Part shown: positions 22,683 to 35,363 of the stretch, piece by piece | Layout of the letters: each line of letters starts with the position of its first letter | How positions within the stretch are numbered: position 1 is the first letter of the stretch | Notes under the pieces: model-generated | What the model was told of the DNA's origin: nothing | The model's input: only the letters and a program-made list of their open reading frames with translations | Databases searched by the model: none | From: Adineta steineri | Lineage: Eukaryota; Rotifera; Eurotatoria; Adinetida; Adinetidae | DNA: 64,000 bases | Reading direction: 5' to 3' | Assembly: GCA_905250115.1 (NCBI GenBank) | Contig: CAJNOI010000054.1 | Span: 62,001 to 126,000 of the forward strand | Position numbers and translations under genes: made by a program

Positions 22683-24343
22683 TTTAACTTGAAGATCGTA
22701 TTTCTAAGTTTTATGTAAAAGCACAAAAGATCAGCACACCTGGTCTTGAGCAATTAGAATGATTAACAATAACACATTACTTATGTGAGCAAAATGCATC
22801 GTAATGTCGTACGTGCTTGTATTCTATTTTCCCTTCTGTTTTCTAAAGAAAGAATAAAAAAGAAGAGCTTCTCTAACTGTTACTCCAACAACGACAACGC
22901 TTTTATTAAAAAAAAAAGTAAGAGTGAAATAGAAGAAAAAGAAGAAGAAGAAGAAGAGAAGACTTCTCTCTCTCTATCTTTTAACGTTTTATGTATGTGA
23001 CACGATCTGTCACAGTACTCTGAGCTGTTGCTGTGACTATAGGAGTTAATGACGTAGTTCATCCTATTTCTCTCATTTTCACGATTCTTTCTTTTCCCCT
23101 ATTTTTTTTCCTGATGTGCATGTTAGACGATTCGCGTCACTCGAGGATGACAATACTGTAGTTGTTACTTACCGTTAGAAGAGTTATGACGCACATGCTA
23201 CATCTTTTATAATATATAAAAAAAAAAGAAGAAGAAAGAATCTTTTCTTCTGAAAAAATAAAAATGACATCTTTATATAAAATTAATACTTTGTTTTTTT
23301 TATACTTATAAACTGGATTTATTTTTATAACAATTAATCGAAAAAAAACTCAAACAAATAATTATCTATTCTAAAATTATAGACAAAATAGTTAATAAAT
23401 GTTTACATTTATTATGACGTAAACAAAAATAATATTTTTTAATTTGACTATAAGGAATATTTAACCTATTTATTTTCTTTTGTTTCAGAATATAGAGAAA
23501 AAAAACTATTTAAAAAAATTGAATTGATATTATAATTAAAAAAAGATTTTTAATGAGATATTTTCAGTTACATAAAAATAATTATTTTCTAATTGAAAAA
23601 TTTTAATATTTTTATTGATATTAATCCATGTAGGTTTTTTCAACTCTTTAGTAGGGCATTAGAAATAGGATGTATTATTAAAATGACAATTCGATGCGTG
23701 TAATTCAGTTTATATTAAAGCGTAGCTAACGCATGTCAAATGTCTTTATGTAAATCTTTTGAGTTTTGTAAGAGATTGAGTATGTGTATGTTTTCTACAC
23801 AAAAGAAGAAGAAATAAAGAATAAATGAGAAAACATCTGCATGGTAAAACAGCACTTTGTCAGACTCTTTTTTTTTCTTATTTATAATATGGCTTCTAAA
23901 CATTCATGATATACTTCAAATGAGGAAAACAAAAATGTTATCTTAATTTCAGAGAAAGACTTTGAATTGGTAGTATAAGTGTTAATGAGATTGTTTTTCT
24001 TTTTGAATATCAAGATATGATATAGAGAATATCAAATTGTTTTTTTTTATTATTTATAGGTAGGAAAATGGAATAGATTAATCCTGAAAAAACAAATAGA
24101 CATCTTTAGAAAATTAAATAGATTCTAACAATAGTTACCTATTTAAAGCTATTAACTTACGAGAAGTTTCTGAAGGACTGCATTGTACTAACAAAAATGA
24201 TTAAGAATTCGTGACAATTCTTAAAAATACTTTCAATTTGCGTATTATAAACTTTCAGCATATGGGACGTAGGATAGAATAGAAAAACCAATTGACTTGC
24301 ATAATCACATTATAATATAGATAGAGTATAGGTAAATTTTCGC
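22683..24343. other. Upstream region of the pseudophosphatase gene
   Basis: No exon recognised. Purine-rich GAAGAA runs near 22925-22965 create spurious frames on both strands. Confidence 0.5.
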
Positions 24344-24643
24344 TTAACCCTTTAACAGACGGTGGGACATATATGTAACACTTTTTTTTCTTTTCGATTA
24401 TAGGGTTACGGTGAAGTAAGAACAATTATTTTGATATAAAATACTATAATATTGCATAGACTGAATATATCTATTAGGGTGTGGGTATGAGTGTAGATAA
24501 CATGGCAAAACCCACAGCCACAGCTGCAGGTACACCCACCCAGACCCGCACCCAGACCCTAATAATCCGCATTAAAGATATCGTTCTGTGCGAAATAAAT
24601 TGACAAAACTTGCTCATCCAAAAGTCTCCTGTTAAAGGGTTAA
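24344..24643. mobile_element. Second piggyBac-like MITE (TTAA), with nested hairpin
   Basis: Inverted ends TTAACCCTTTAACAG (from 24344) and CTGTTAAAGGGTTAA (to 24643) are perfect over 15 bp. TTAA duplications flank a 292-bp element (24348-24639) starting CCCTTTAACAG. This is a different end sequence from the 10964 element (CCCTTCTAATAC), so the two are related by type, not copies. Its centre (24473-24563) is an imperfect palindrome of GGGTGTGGGT-type sequence bounded by ATTAGGGT and ACCCTAAT. No coding capacity. Confidence 0.75.
24473..24563. repeat. GGGTGTGGGT-type palindrome
   Basis: The left arm begins ATTAGGGTGTGGGTATGAGT. The right arm, reverse-complemented, begins ATTAGGGTCTGGGTGCGGGT. 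It lies inside the TTAA element and shares its GGGTGTGGGT core with 9496-9602. Confidence 0.6.
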
Positions 24644-25165
24644 TATTGTATGTACAAGATCTTTTTATGGGTTTATAAAGAATATAATATTATCGTATTT
24701 TTTATCAATGAGCTCGCACATCAATACGCTTTACAATCTGATTATTTTTTTAGTAAACGATTGTCTCATTTACATAATGTTTTAACAATTTCAATCATGC
24801 ATAATACGATTATTAAAATTTCGTTAGTCTATACATTTTCCACTACAAAATAAACATGACAACATGTTTTCATGTAGATTTCAACGAAATAAATGATTAA
24901 TTATTTTTAAAAAGTTTTTTTTTGTGTTTATTTCTATATTCTAAATCTAATGCATAGCAGCATATTTTACACGAGCTAGATTATTATTTTTCTTGCTGAT
25001 AAATACAACGAAAAGCAAACACTGCAAAAAAAATTGAAGTCACTTAAATAAGATTACATACTACTAAGACAAGACAAAAAAAAAGGAAAGAAATCTTATT
25101 CTGCATTTGTGACATTTCTCAAAAAAGAAAGAAGAAAAAATGTACATATATTAATGTTATGATGA
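24644..25165. other. Intergenic, 3' flank of NDRG
   Basis: No exon recognised; the frame 24650-24853 has no support. AT-rich, with presumed polyadenylation signals for the minus-strand NDRG gene. Confidence 0.45.
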
Positions 25166-28012
25166 CTATTTTGGTGGTGAACCAATTGGTGGTGAAGTTG
25201 TACCGGGTGATGATGGATTAAGTACAGAACTTCGTCGTGGACGATCAGCTTCTTCCATTGACATCGAACGAGATAAACGACCTAAACCAACTAAAGCGGC
25301 ATCCATTGGTAAACCAGATACTAAATTAATAGAATAACAACATATACATATATTTTAAACAAAATTTCAAATTCATACATAAACCAATTCCTTGTAAGAA
25401 AAATTGCATTGATTTGGCTAAAACATCAGGCTAAATAAAATAAAATAAAATCGAAATTTTCTGTTTTTCTTTTTCTTACTGCTTCGCCGAGTATATCACC
25501 AACATTATCTGCAATAAGTATTGGTGAATTAACCATTTTTTGTGGATTATCACGTGATTCGCGAAGTTTTTCATAGAATTTTTCTGTTGTATGTAATACA
25601 GAACTTTTCTTACCAACAGCCACAAGACAATCAACACTATTATCAAAAATAATATTTAATACAAAATTTTATATTTATCTATTATTGTTGTTTTATAACT
25701 TACGTTAATTTGTCCAATTTATCCACAAGATTAGTTCGACTATTAATAAATGATAGACAGATTGTATATAACAATTAATCTTTATTATTTTAACTTACTT
25801 AAGAAATGCATCGAGAAAAAGAGCTAAATTTTTAGCTGTTCGTTTTTGATAAAGTTTTTCGGAAAATTCACGAATATTTGCTTCAAGTACTTGTGAATCA
25901 ACATAACCCTAATTTAATCGAGAAAAATAAATAGAATCTCTTTTAAATATGTTGAAGTATAAAATATCATATTAATCGAAGACAACGCTTCTAAGAGAAA
26001 AATTAATCACATGATATTCTGTTTACGAGCTGTTGCTCTCAAATACTATTGAATATGTAAGATCTATAATTGGTTAATCTCTCAATAATTATTTTTTTTA
26101 TTGTCATTCGTAATACTTATAAACAGCTGAAGTTCTCTTTAGATCCGAATTTATATCATCTTTATAGTACTACTAAGGAAAATTTTTGTTATCCAAATAT
26201 AACAAACTATCTTTGACTTTTACCGCTACCTAAAATTCGCATGCGATTAAAAGGAAATCCTAATGAACATGCATATTGACTCATTATAAATTTCATCAAA
26301 GTTTATTTGTACTTCTTCAACTTTCGCATAAATCGTATCATTTATTTACTTATTATTAAAATATCTTCAGAGTTATTTTAATGGAAGTAGTTTTTCTAAC
26401 AACTAATTATATATAATTCATATATACAAGATCATGCTATGTCTTATTTAATGTTTAATCAAATCTATTGAGCTTCTTTTAGTATTAAAAAGATTAGATT
26501 CTAATCGAATTATTCCAAGCGTTAACTAAAGGAAATGTCTGTTGCTATTCAAATCAATATTAGATTATTGAAAGTGATACTTTTGCTATTACGAAAAAAA
26601 AACAATATATAGATTAACTCAATACATACCTTAGCTGCATCCTAAAGAAGACAAAAGAAATACAATATAGATAATAATAAACAATAATTTCTTCTATAAA
26701 CTTACGCGTCCAAAACGATGCCAAATAAGATAAGCTTCAGCATCTGTATTCATTCCTTTATGGATCAATTTCCAATTATTAAGTTTATCTTTCATCATTT
26801 CCATAAAACCAGCTGTTGTACCTGTCGGATGAATACATACAACACCATGAACACGAGACGGATGTTCAATAGCAAAACGACATCCTATATTAGCTCCTGC
26901 ACCTTCACCAAATACAACCGCTTGTGGAACATTTAAAAAATCAAGAATATTCACTAATTCACTTCCAACATCATCCAAAGATGGATATTTCCTTAAATAC
27001 AAATAAATAGAAAATATAATTATGAAAGTTAGTTTTACTCGATATTTAAAGGAAGAGCATCATCTTCTTGACCAGGTAAATCAACATGTATCCATACAAT
27101 TCGTTGTTTACTATGAAAAAAAATTAAAATAAAAATTTAATAAAATTAATTTTAATAAATTACAGTGCACGCATTTCAGGTTGAGAAACAAATTCAGTAA
27201 AAATCGAATCTATAAAAAAACAACCAGATTTTTATTCCAAAAAAAAAGAATATATCATTTTATCTTACGACTGCAACCAAGATCATGTATAGTCATTACA
27301 TAACATTTTGCATTGTTACCAGTATCATCCTAAATAATATGAATATTATAATAAAACCATTTGAATAATTATAAAACTTACTTGAACCCAAACAGTATAA
27401 TCAAGACCAAGTTTATTTGATCGAATTACATGTTTCTAAATAAAAAACGTTTAATTCATTAGATAAATATTAGTTATTATTAGCAATTAAAAAACGTGTT
27501 GGATAAGCGTTTATCTATATTTAAATGAACTGATAAGTACAATGAATTTGATTATACAGTTCATTAAAAAACGATAGATAAGGAAAAGGTTATTTGCTTA
27601 TCTTTGTTGTACTTAAAAATGGCCTTCATTATTTTTATTGAAGCAATATAAATAAATTCGAAATTTATATAACAATAAATTTTTATGTTCTATATCAAAA
27701 TATTAGTTATTGGTCGAGAGTTTCGTTAATATAAATCTATTATTGAGATCGTACAAATAATAAATATTATTATTCTTTTGTCAACTTATGACAGAGATTA
27801 ATAGAATCTATGGCATTAGTAAATACATTCACCATTACAAACATATGATTGAAACTTTCTCGAACTTGTATTTTATCTTATTAATCTATTTTTAAATATT
27901 TAAGAATAGGATATATATATATATATATCATAACAATACTTAAGTAACTCACTTGATTTTGTTGAATATTTGAAAGTTGTACAAGCAATCCTGCTCGTTC
28001 AGAATCATCCAT
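25166..28012 (-). CDS. NDRG: NDRG-family protein, proximal-promoter isoform
   Basis: Twelve exons: 27953-28012, 27382-27435, 27269-27329, 27164-27209, 27039-27110, 26706-26991, 26630-26641, 25799-25908, 25704-25739, 25480-25636, 25385-25430, 25166-25320, in phase throughout, 364 aa starting MDDSERAGLL. NDRG proteins are alpha/beta-hydrolase-fold stress and differentiation factors without hydrolase activity. Diagnostic segments are MTIHDLGCSHS, WIHVDLPGQEDDALPL, YPSLDDVGSELVNILDFLNV, the inactive nucleophile elbow VFGEGAGANIGCRFA (Gly where a hydrolase has Ser), and MVNSPILIADNVGDILGEAP with MQFFLQGIGV. The C-tail is Ser/Pro-rich (SRSMSMEEADRPRRSS), the usual phosphorylated tail. Exon 7 is a 12-nt microexon (DAAK). 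Several introns are about 50 nt; the larger ones follow exons 1, 7 and 10. A second first exon lies at 29737-29799. Paralogue number cannot be assigned. Confidence 0.92.
26630..26641 (-). CDS. NDRG: 12-nt microexon of NDRG
   Basis: GATGCAGCTAAG is bounded by a TTTAG acceptor and a GTATG donor. It encodes DAAK in phase 0 between exons 6 and 8, so skipping would keep the frame. It follows the WHRFGR segment. Confidence 0.75.
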
Positions 28013-29736
28013 TTTGTTTAGTACGAAGGAACGAATTAATCAATATATATATCTTATAGAAAAAAAACCGATCGATTTATTATATTGTTCTGTCTATTGA
28101 CACAATGAATAGGCGCCGAATGTTTATATATATATGGGCATGAGTGTGTTATGGTTGTAATCGGATTCTCGGCTGATAGAGAGAAAGCGAAAAAAAAGGT
28201 GAATAAGATGATCAAATATATTCAATGAGAAGATGTATGGCAACTGCGCTATTTTATAGACAATATATAGAAATAGTTATATTCTAAGGTTCTCATACTT
28301 CTTCTATCTTTCTTTTCAATTTTTTTTTCTTTTATAAACTAACAACGTAATGAAGAAATGATGTATGCATCAAAAAAAAGAAATCAAGAAAAAACGAGCA
28401 TATACTGCAGCGATTCATTGAAATTGTTCGGGGAACGCGGTACATAGTCTTGTTATTTTCCTTTTTTTGTTCTTTGAGAGAATAGCAAAAACAGAACGAT
28501 CAACAAGAGTAACAGAAGAAAATCATCATTGCATTTGCAGCTTTTACACTTTGCTGCTATTTTTCTTATTCTTTTTTTTTCTTCGTTTCTTTTCTTCGAC
28601 GTATATATGCCTCTTAGTAGTACGTAAAATGAATGCTGGTAGTGGTTGTATCGTGTTAGTGAAGTTGTCATTTGCTTATTTTGCTCGCTCAAGCCCAAAT
28701 GACATCCGACGTTAGAGAAAAACGTCAAGGCAATGTGAGAAACAGGAAAAAGAAGAAATCTTGTAATAGGAAGTATGGAAAGAGAAAGGATTAGATGATT
28801 ACAAATAACACATGTGCTCAAAAATTCTATACAATTATAGAGTAAATCTATATATGGAAAATACCTTTTATTTTTAGTGCATAATGGTATTTCCTATTTT
28901 ATCTTTTAATTTTTTTTACAGTTGATTAGTTGAATTATGTTTATATATTTATAAGAAAAAAATAAATAAAATCTTGTTAAAGTTCTTTGTTTTCTTATGA
29001 TGATATTTTGATTCGTATAAGGTAAAATTCAGAGACGCAAAAAAAGAAATTAATCATGGAAATAAAAACGCCAACTTATGTCAATACAAATGTTTATGTG
29101 TCAGCAGCAGTCAGTCGATGCTGTTAAACCAATGTATGCCATTCTTATTAATAGAATAATAGATATTTTCATATAAAAAAATAAGAATTTCTTATCGAAG
29201 ATATTCTATTAATTAAAAAATAATTACTCGGATGATAATAAATAGAACTCTTATTATTTTATACGAAATGATAGAAGAAAAAAGAAATAAGAAATTTCAA
29301 AATCTTTCTCTTATAATTTTTTACCATTTCCAAAGACACTATTTATAGTTGTCAAAACAAGTTTATGAGAAAAATAATCAACTAATGAAAAAATCTTCAT
29401 CTTTCAATTAGAAATAAATCTTGATGAGAGATTAAAAAAGGTTTCAACTTATATTACGAGATGATCATAAATGCACTATCAACTAGGTCAAATACGACAC
29501 AAAAAAAATGAATGATTAAATTTCAATTTAAAATACAACGTGCAAAAAGTATGTTTAGTTCAATGCATTTTGAGAACTATTCATGTTCGCAAGCTGAAAT
29601 AATATAATAATCAATGAAGACGTGCGAGAAAAAATATTTTACATGTTCTATATATATATCTTATCAAGGTCCTTCTATGATCAAAAGATTCAAGCAACTA
29701 TGTTCTATTTTTTCCTACTGAATTTTATTAAAATAC
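28013..29736. other. Region between the two NDRG first exons
   Basis: This would be intron for the distal isoform and promoter for the proximal one. A TA-rich TATATATATGGGC lies at about 28124-28140. Poly-purine/poly-pyrimidine runs near 28320-28600 produce overlapping spurious frames on both strands. Confidence 0.45.
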
Positions 29737-29799
29737 CTGTTCATCAGCTGGTCCACTTAATTGAAATCGAAGTAATTTTTCACGTGATGCTGGTTCCAT
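29737..29799 (-). CDS. NDRG: Alternative first coding exon of NDRG (distal)
   Basis: 63 nt, starting at ATG and ending in phase 0 at a GTATTT donor. It encodes MEPASREKLLRFQLSGPADEQ (21 residues, of which MEPASREKLLRF and GPADEQ are the ends). It is the same size and phase as the proximal first exon (27953-28012, MDDSERAGLLVQLSNIQQNQ), and the two share an acidic start followed by a basic/leucine run. It can splice directly to exon 2 at 27435. The bases after it match no other gene. This implies two promoters about 1.8 kb apart and two N-terminal isoforms. Confidence 0.6.
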
Positions 29800-30893
29800 A
29801 TCGTTTTTCTTTTGTATATATTTGTATTTGTTAATTAAATTAGAAAAAATTTCAGAATTTCATCGATTTTCCAATACTATATTAAGAACAACATAGTTGT
29901 TCTATTAATGTTATCATCTAAAAAGAAAAGAAAAAGACATTTACGCTCAGTTACTTCAGATAGATTTCCGATGTATGATCAATGCATTAGTAACGATAGA
30001 ATGTCGATCTAATTTCATCGTATAGTCTCCACTATAATAAATTCTATTTTGATTGACGGCAATATAGCACTATGATTATTAATGCAAAAGACAGAACAAA
30101 AATCTAATTTATCTGTCATTCTTGTATTTGAAACAATATTCTTCAATGATGATGATGACGATGATGATAATCAAGATGCAGTATAATCATTACTAATACG
30201 ACTATTTTCTATGCAATTACTTCTGTACGTGTCAAGCCATAAGAATAAAAAAATGTTGATCGTAATTGTTTTTTTGGGGAAGTATGTTAATTCAAACAAA
30301 AAAAGTTTAGTAGTGTTGGTTTAACAAATATTGTAAGAGAAAAGATTTTATATGAATAGAGTACTGATTTATATCTATAAAAGAAACTATGACGAACCTG
30401 CCTGGACCTATTGTACACAGATAAATGTAATAGAAATAACTACTGATATACATTTACATTCTAACACATACCTGACGTTTCTCATTTTTTGTAAAATAAT
30501 TCGACAACGTATTAGATATCTTAACATCGTAATCTTATCAGACGTGAGTATATGTCAAATATGCCACTATAGATAACTGTGACTCTTATATAGTAACAGA
30601 TTCTATTGAAATAGAGAAAAAAAAGAGCAACAGGAAATGAGAAAAAACACAGAAGTAGGTCTTTTTTTGCTATCCGTAATAGAAAAAATAATGACGTTGA
30701 TGTTTTATTTGTCTTCTGATGAGTTGTATAGAACAATCATATAAAAAAAGATGCTAAGCTGATATTTCTTCAAACATAGACGAATCATCCTCGATAATAA
30801 CGATGTAGTGGCATTACTAAATATATATATATATACTAAAAGCAAAGGAAAGCAAGCAGAGAGGAAAATATTATATAACTGATACTAGCAAGT
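29800..30893. other. Upstream of the distal NDRG exon, to the gap
   Basis: No exon recognised on either strand. I looked specifically for the missing EF-hand half of the PP2A B'' gene and did not find it. A GATGATGAC microsatellite lies near 30150 and a (TA)n near 30825. Confidence 0.45.
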
Positions 30894-30993
30894 NNNNNNN
30901 NNNNNNNNNNNNNNNNNNNNNNNNNNNNNNNNNNNNNNNNNNNNNNNNNNNNNNNNNNNNNNNNNNNNNNNNNNNNNNNNNNNNNNNNNNNNN
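30894..30993. other. Assembly gap (100 N)
   Basis: Exactly 100 N. It cuts off the 3' end of the PP2A B'' gene. Confidence 0.98.
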
Positions 30994-31063
30994 TTTTTTT
31001 TTTCGCTTTTCATTTTGATATTTACTCAAGAAAATCTAACAGTCATTCAAAAATGATTTCTAC

Positions 31064-33007
31064 CTGTAAAAAATTTGAACGTCTTAATTCTTGTACAGTC
31101 AATTTCATTGTCCATGATCGATTACAATTATAATAAACTCTTGCAACAACTGTTTTAATATATCTTGAATGAAATTCTTTTGCTTCGCGAAGAAATTTCA
31201 AACCAGGATGTGTATCTATTATATCTTGTACAAGATAATCCCAATCATCAAGCGTTAAATATTGACGATTCATTGGATATGACGTTGATGATAATGAATG
31301 AATAAGTACATAAATAAATTTTAATGCATTGTCATGATTATTTTTACATACTCTACAAAAAAGATTTCTTTTTAATATTTAAAAATATATATATATAGAT
31401 TTACTTTGTCCAAAATGATTCATATTGTGAATAATTTATAGTTGTAGTAGATGTTATAGTTACTTTTGGACCTAAACAATCGTGTACACATGCACGAAAT
31501 AATGGTGCTTTCCAATATAGACTTAAGCCGGTTAACTAAAAAGGAAAACAAAAAATAAGATAAATGGATTAGTAATAAAAAACTATACTTGAGCAAGTTT
31601 TCCAAAATCTTCTAGATGTAATTTATCATGTTTTGGTAAAAATAATTCTTCTTTAACTTGTCGTAATTGTTTGACTAATATTGTCTCATTTGTTGATGTT
31701 GCTGTTAGTTTTCCATTAGGAAAATAAAATTTCGGAATATTTTCAGCTATTTTTTGTTTTTGTTCTTGTTTGTTAACTGTCGGTGTTGTTTGTGGAACAA
31801 ATGAAGGTGTTGGCATTGGTCGTGAAATTTGTTCATTAGATGATACAGGTGTTTTTGTTGTATTAGCATTTGGTGAAGGTTTATTATTATCAAATCCTTC
31901 ATATGATATATTATTTGTTTTTGGAGATTGATCACGAATAGCATTTGATGGTGGTTGTAAAACTGGTGTTTGTTGGGATGGTTTTGATGGTGTAGTTGTA
32001 GTTGTAGTTGAAGGTAAAACTCGGTTTGGACTGACATATGTTGATGATGTAGCAGATGTTGGAACTATATCAGGTTTTGTTAATTGTGGAGTTGAAAATT
32101 TCTCTGTTGTTACCTTAAATATCAATATGTAAAAAAAAATACATTCTAATTCTTTTATGTATATATTACTAATATGAAAATTGTTCATTGTTTTTCAAAA
32201 AAATAAAATCTGAAAGTTAGTACTATTAACGATGATATATATGTCGATGTATTCTTCAATTTAGTGAATTTTTATCGAGAATATCATTTGAAATTTTTCA
32301 ATGAGACTACTACAAGTTTTTTTTGTCAATCAGATTCGGGTTATAAATGTAAGTTATTGTCATATATAAGATTTCCCTGCACAAAAATAATGTTTATGAA
32401 TTAGGACAGAAGCTCTTTAACTAAACTATAGATTAAAAGCTATCGAAGAATATATAAGTTTTTCTTATTAACGAAAGTAGAAATTTCTCAATCAACAAAT
32501 TCAAAATTCAATTGATCTGAAGGACATTGTAACACATGAAACGAAAAAATAACTTACTGGTTGTTGGTCAGTAGTAGGAGTGATATTATCTGTATATATC
32601 TTCTTCGACGAACGTTGTTTTGGGGCATCATTATTATTATTATTACTTATACCAGGAGTCGTATCACCTATTGAAAAATTATTAGATGAAGTATAACGTG
32701 GACTTGAAGTTGTTCGTGGTACAGGCGAAACGGGTGGTGAATCAAAATGTTGTGATTTGGAAAATCCTCCAATACGATTTGTATAAATCTAGAATACAAA
32801 AAATATGAATAATTCAATAAAAAATAAACAGACACTTACTTTTGAATAAACGATAGGTTCTGGCATTTTACTATTTGTTCGAACACTATTTAATGCAGAA
32901 GATAGAGTAGTACGTGTATCGGGTAATGAAAGCCATTGTAAGAATAAATCATTAACCATCTTTGTGATGGGTATAGACGTATTCGGTGATGTCATTGTAC
33001 TGCTCAT
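31064..33007 (-). CDS. PPP2R3: PP2A regulatory subunit B'' (PR72/PR130-like), 3' end missing
   Basis: Five exons (32840-33007, 32558-32788, 31589-32113, 31405-31535, 31064-31352) give 448 codons in phase, then a donor (CAG|GTAGAA) at 31063 with no downstream exon before the gap. B'' subunits direct the PP2A A/C core to its substrates and bind calcium through EF-hands. The long Ser/Thr/Pro/Asn-rich N-terminal region resembles the variable N-termini of PR130-type forms. The conserved part starts at IPKFYFPNGKLTAT (IPxFYFPRG in the family), followed by LYWKAPLFRACVHDCLG, the FWTK segment, and exon 5 with DWDYLVQDIIDTHPGLKFLR, EFHSRYIKTVVARVYY and RSNFLQ, all hallmarks of the first EF-hand region. 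The remaining C-terminal half, with the calcium-binding EF-hand, is absent. Confidence 0.88.
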
Positions 33008-33258
33008 TTTATTATTATTTAACTATCACAAATATATGGACGGCATTTTATCTAGAAATTAAAATGAATTCTTATTATATATGTACTTTGTTTTTCATTA
33101 GAGAAATATAAAAGTCAAAATTAAAATTCATCATCATAAAACGAACTTCGTCGAAATATCCATTTATCGCAATCATTATTCGTTTTTTTTCAACTATAAT
33201 CAGTCATTTAAATTTTTCTTTATACAAACTTGAAATATTTACTATTCAAAAATCAACA

Positions 33259-34470
33259 CTTCGAATAATATGTAATAGTCTATCTGGTTGAAATTTTTTA
33301 CTACATAATTTACGTGTACATATTTCGAATGCAGAAGCATAAGCTAAATAAAAATCTTTATTTGAATTCATTAAGAAATAACAAGATTATACCAATAAAT
33401 ATAATATGTATATGATATTGTGTTGATGTTTGCTCTTGTTGAATTTGTATATTAAGGATAGTTGTAGCAACAGTATGACTTTGCTTATAAAATTATAATT
33501 CATTTTCAAATTGAAATAATTCAAAAATACTGATTTGTTTCTGATAATATATTTTAATAGGATATTTATTTTTTATCAATTACTTCTTTTTTGTCATGCA
33601 TTGTGACATTTTTAAGATGTTGCTTGTTTCATTAATGATATACCACGCAGTACATTCGAATAAATCAGGGTCAACTCTCTAGATATATTAGAAATTTATT
33701 TTTCAAACTTTTATTTCATTGTATTTCTTACCGAATTTTGATTTTATCATGTGCTGCTTGTAAGACTTCAAGTATTTTTGTAGCTGTTCAAATACAATAA
33801 AGAAATAGTGATAAATAATAGTAATCAATATTTATATATTTCTCTTTTAACATAGTACATATTCAGTAAAAGATGAATGAAACAAGATCGTCAAAGATCA
33901 AATTTAGTTACCAGGACGATAAGCATCTTCAAGACCTTTGCGTGTAAATGATGGTTCAAAATCAAAATCATAAATTGTAGCATGAAATGGTATTGTTTTA
34001 CTAGGTTAAAAAGAAAAACAAATTATTAGTTCAAGATAATTTTTTGTTTTTAAAAATCGAATATCTTTAATAATAACAACATTCTCCACTAGCGTCAATA
34101 TCAAGTCATATGATGCTACCTTTTTCATAGTTCTCTATATTCATCTCAAAACAATCTGTTGTGTACCTATGCTTATCAAAGTCTATAGATATCGAATCAC
34201 CAAAAAAAAAAGTATCAATTGAAGTAGTTTATTATACCCAGTCTGAATACTTGCGGTAAAGCAGGTGAAAAGCGATAAAAATGCTCGTTTTTATCAAATG
34301 TTTGCTGTAACCATTATGATGAATAATACCAATCAAGTTTTTCATCATATTGAAGTATATATAAACAAATAGGACCTTGTGTTTTAGGTAATGCACTGAT
34401 AGTTGGATAAGCTTTTGTATTAACAAGATCAATATGTAATGAATCATTTAATGTTGATGTCATTTCTTGA
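33259..34470 (-). pseudogene. Unrecognised gene, partly broken
   Basis: Several exon-like blocks on the minus strand have good splice signals and the codon bias of the window. About 34240-34470 holds MTSTLNDSLHIDLVNTKAYP and SALPKTQGPICLYILQYDEK, but is interrupted by a TAA at LDWYYSS. 33920-34001 reads KTIPFHATIYDFDFEPSFTR then KGLEDAYRP. 33731-33773 reads ATKILEVLQAAHDKIKIR. 33618-33680 reads RVDPDLFECTAWYIINETSN. 33392-33480 reads TVATTILNIQIQQEQ. The terminal exon 33268-33348 reads AYASAFEICTRKLCSKKFQP and ends IRSVDF-stop. Further coding-like text upstream (34500-34800) is frameshifted. I do not recognise the protein. It may be a recently broken copy of an intact gene elsewhere. Confidence 0.5.
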
Positions 34471-35363
34471 TGATTCAAATATTTTTCATAATGAGTTTCA
34501 TAAATTTATATTTTGATTTTTTATTGCTAACATTTGAATTAATCAATAGTACAGCTAGTGATTCATTTAAACAAATAATAATCATTGAAAGTGTTGAGGG
34601 AAATGCATGTAATCCTGATAAATAATCATTTGTTATTGAATTTAATCGATATTTATTTCTTTTGTAAATGTAGCCACTTTATTACATAAATGTATCATTG
34701 ATAATGTAGTTGAATTATAATTAATATCTTGCAGAACAAAAAAGAATATATTTCTTGTTCTTGTTCTTGAAAATATTATTCATTATAAGAAGAAACCTTT
34801 GAATAATTGATTCATTAATGTTGTTTTTGTTCTTTAATAAATTATTAATTTTCATCATTATTATCGTTTTAAGTTTTGCTGGCATTTGTATTTAATTAGT
34901 AGAGACACTTTGATTTGTTTTTTTTCCTTGAGAAAGTGTAAAAAAATCCTTGCACATATGACTGTACCAAATGATTTTTTACCTATGACTACAAATAAAT
35001 CATAGTAATTAAATTGAAAAAAAATAAAAAAACGAATAAATTCTTTTATGTTACATTCTTATATTTTAGACATCAAAAATAAAAAAATGTGCATAATTAT
35101 AAGCATACGAAGGCAGTCATGCGCAGGAAGTAGTATACATGAAGTCCTTCATATTCTGTTATTTAGTTTATAAAAGTTAATATTCAAACGGTCATATTTG
35201 TATGATTTATTTTTAATATAGATTGATATCTAGTCGAAATTACTATTTGATTTTTTTCATTATAAAAACTGAAAGAACGAAAAACAACATTGTTTCTAAG
35301 GAATATTTTTTGCATCATTTTTTTGTTGACATAATATTATTTTTTTTCTCTTTGGACGTACCT

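Noticed and set aside
28449-28821. Overlapping open frames on both strands
   Set aside because: They are caused by poly-pyrimidine/poly-purine runs and have no splice partners.
30352-30576. 74-codon plus frame considered as a missing B'' exon or a third NDRG first exon
   Set aside because: It lies on the wrong strand for B'' and shows no EF-hand text; a minus-strand ATG-to-donor stretch near 30500 ends in phase 2, which does not fit NDRG exon 2.
31747-32037. Second minus-strand frame of 96 codons inside the PP2A B'' exon 3
   Set aside because: An out-of-frame shadow of the Gln/Thr/Pro-rich exon; the B'' frame continues into clear family motifs.
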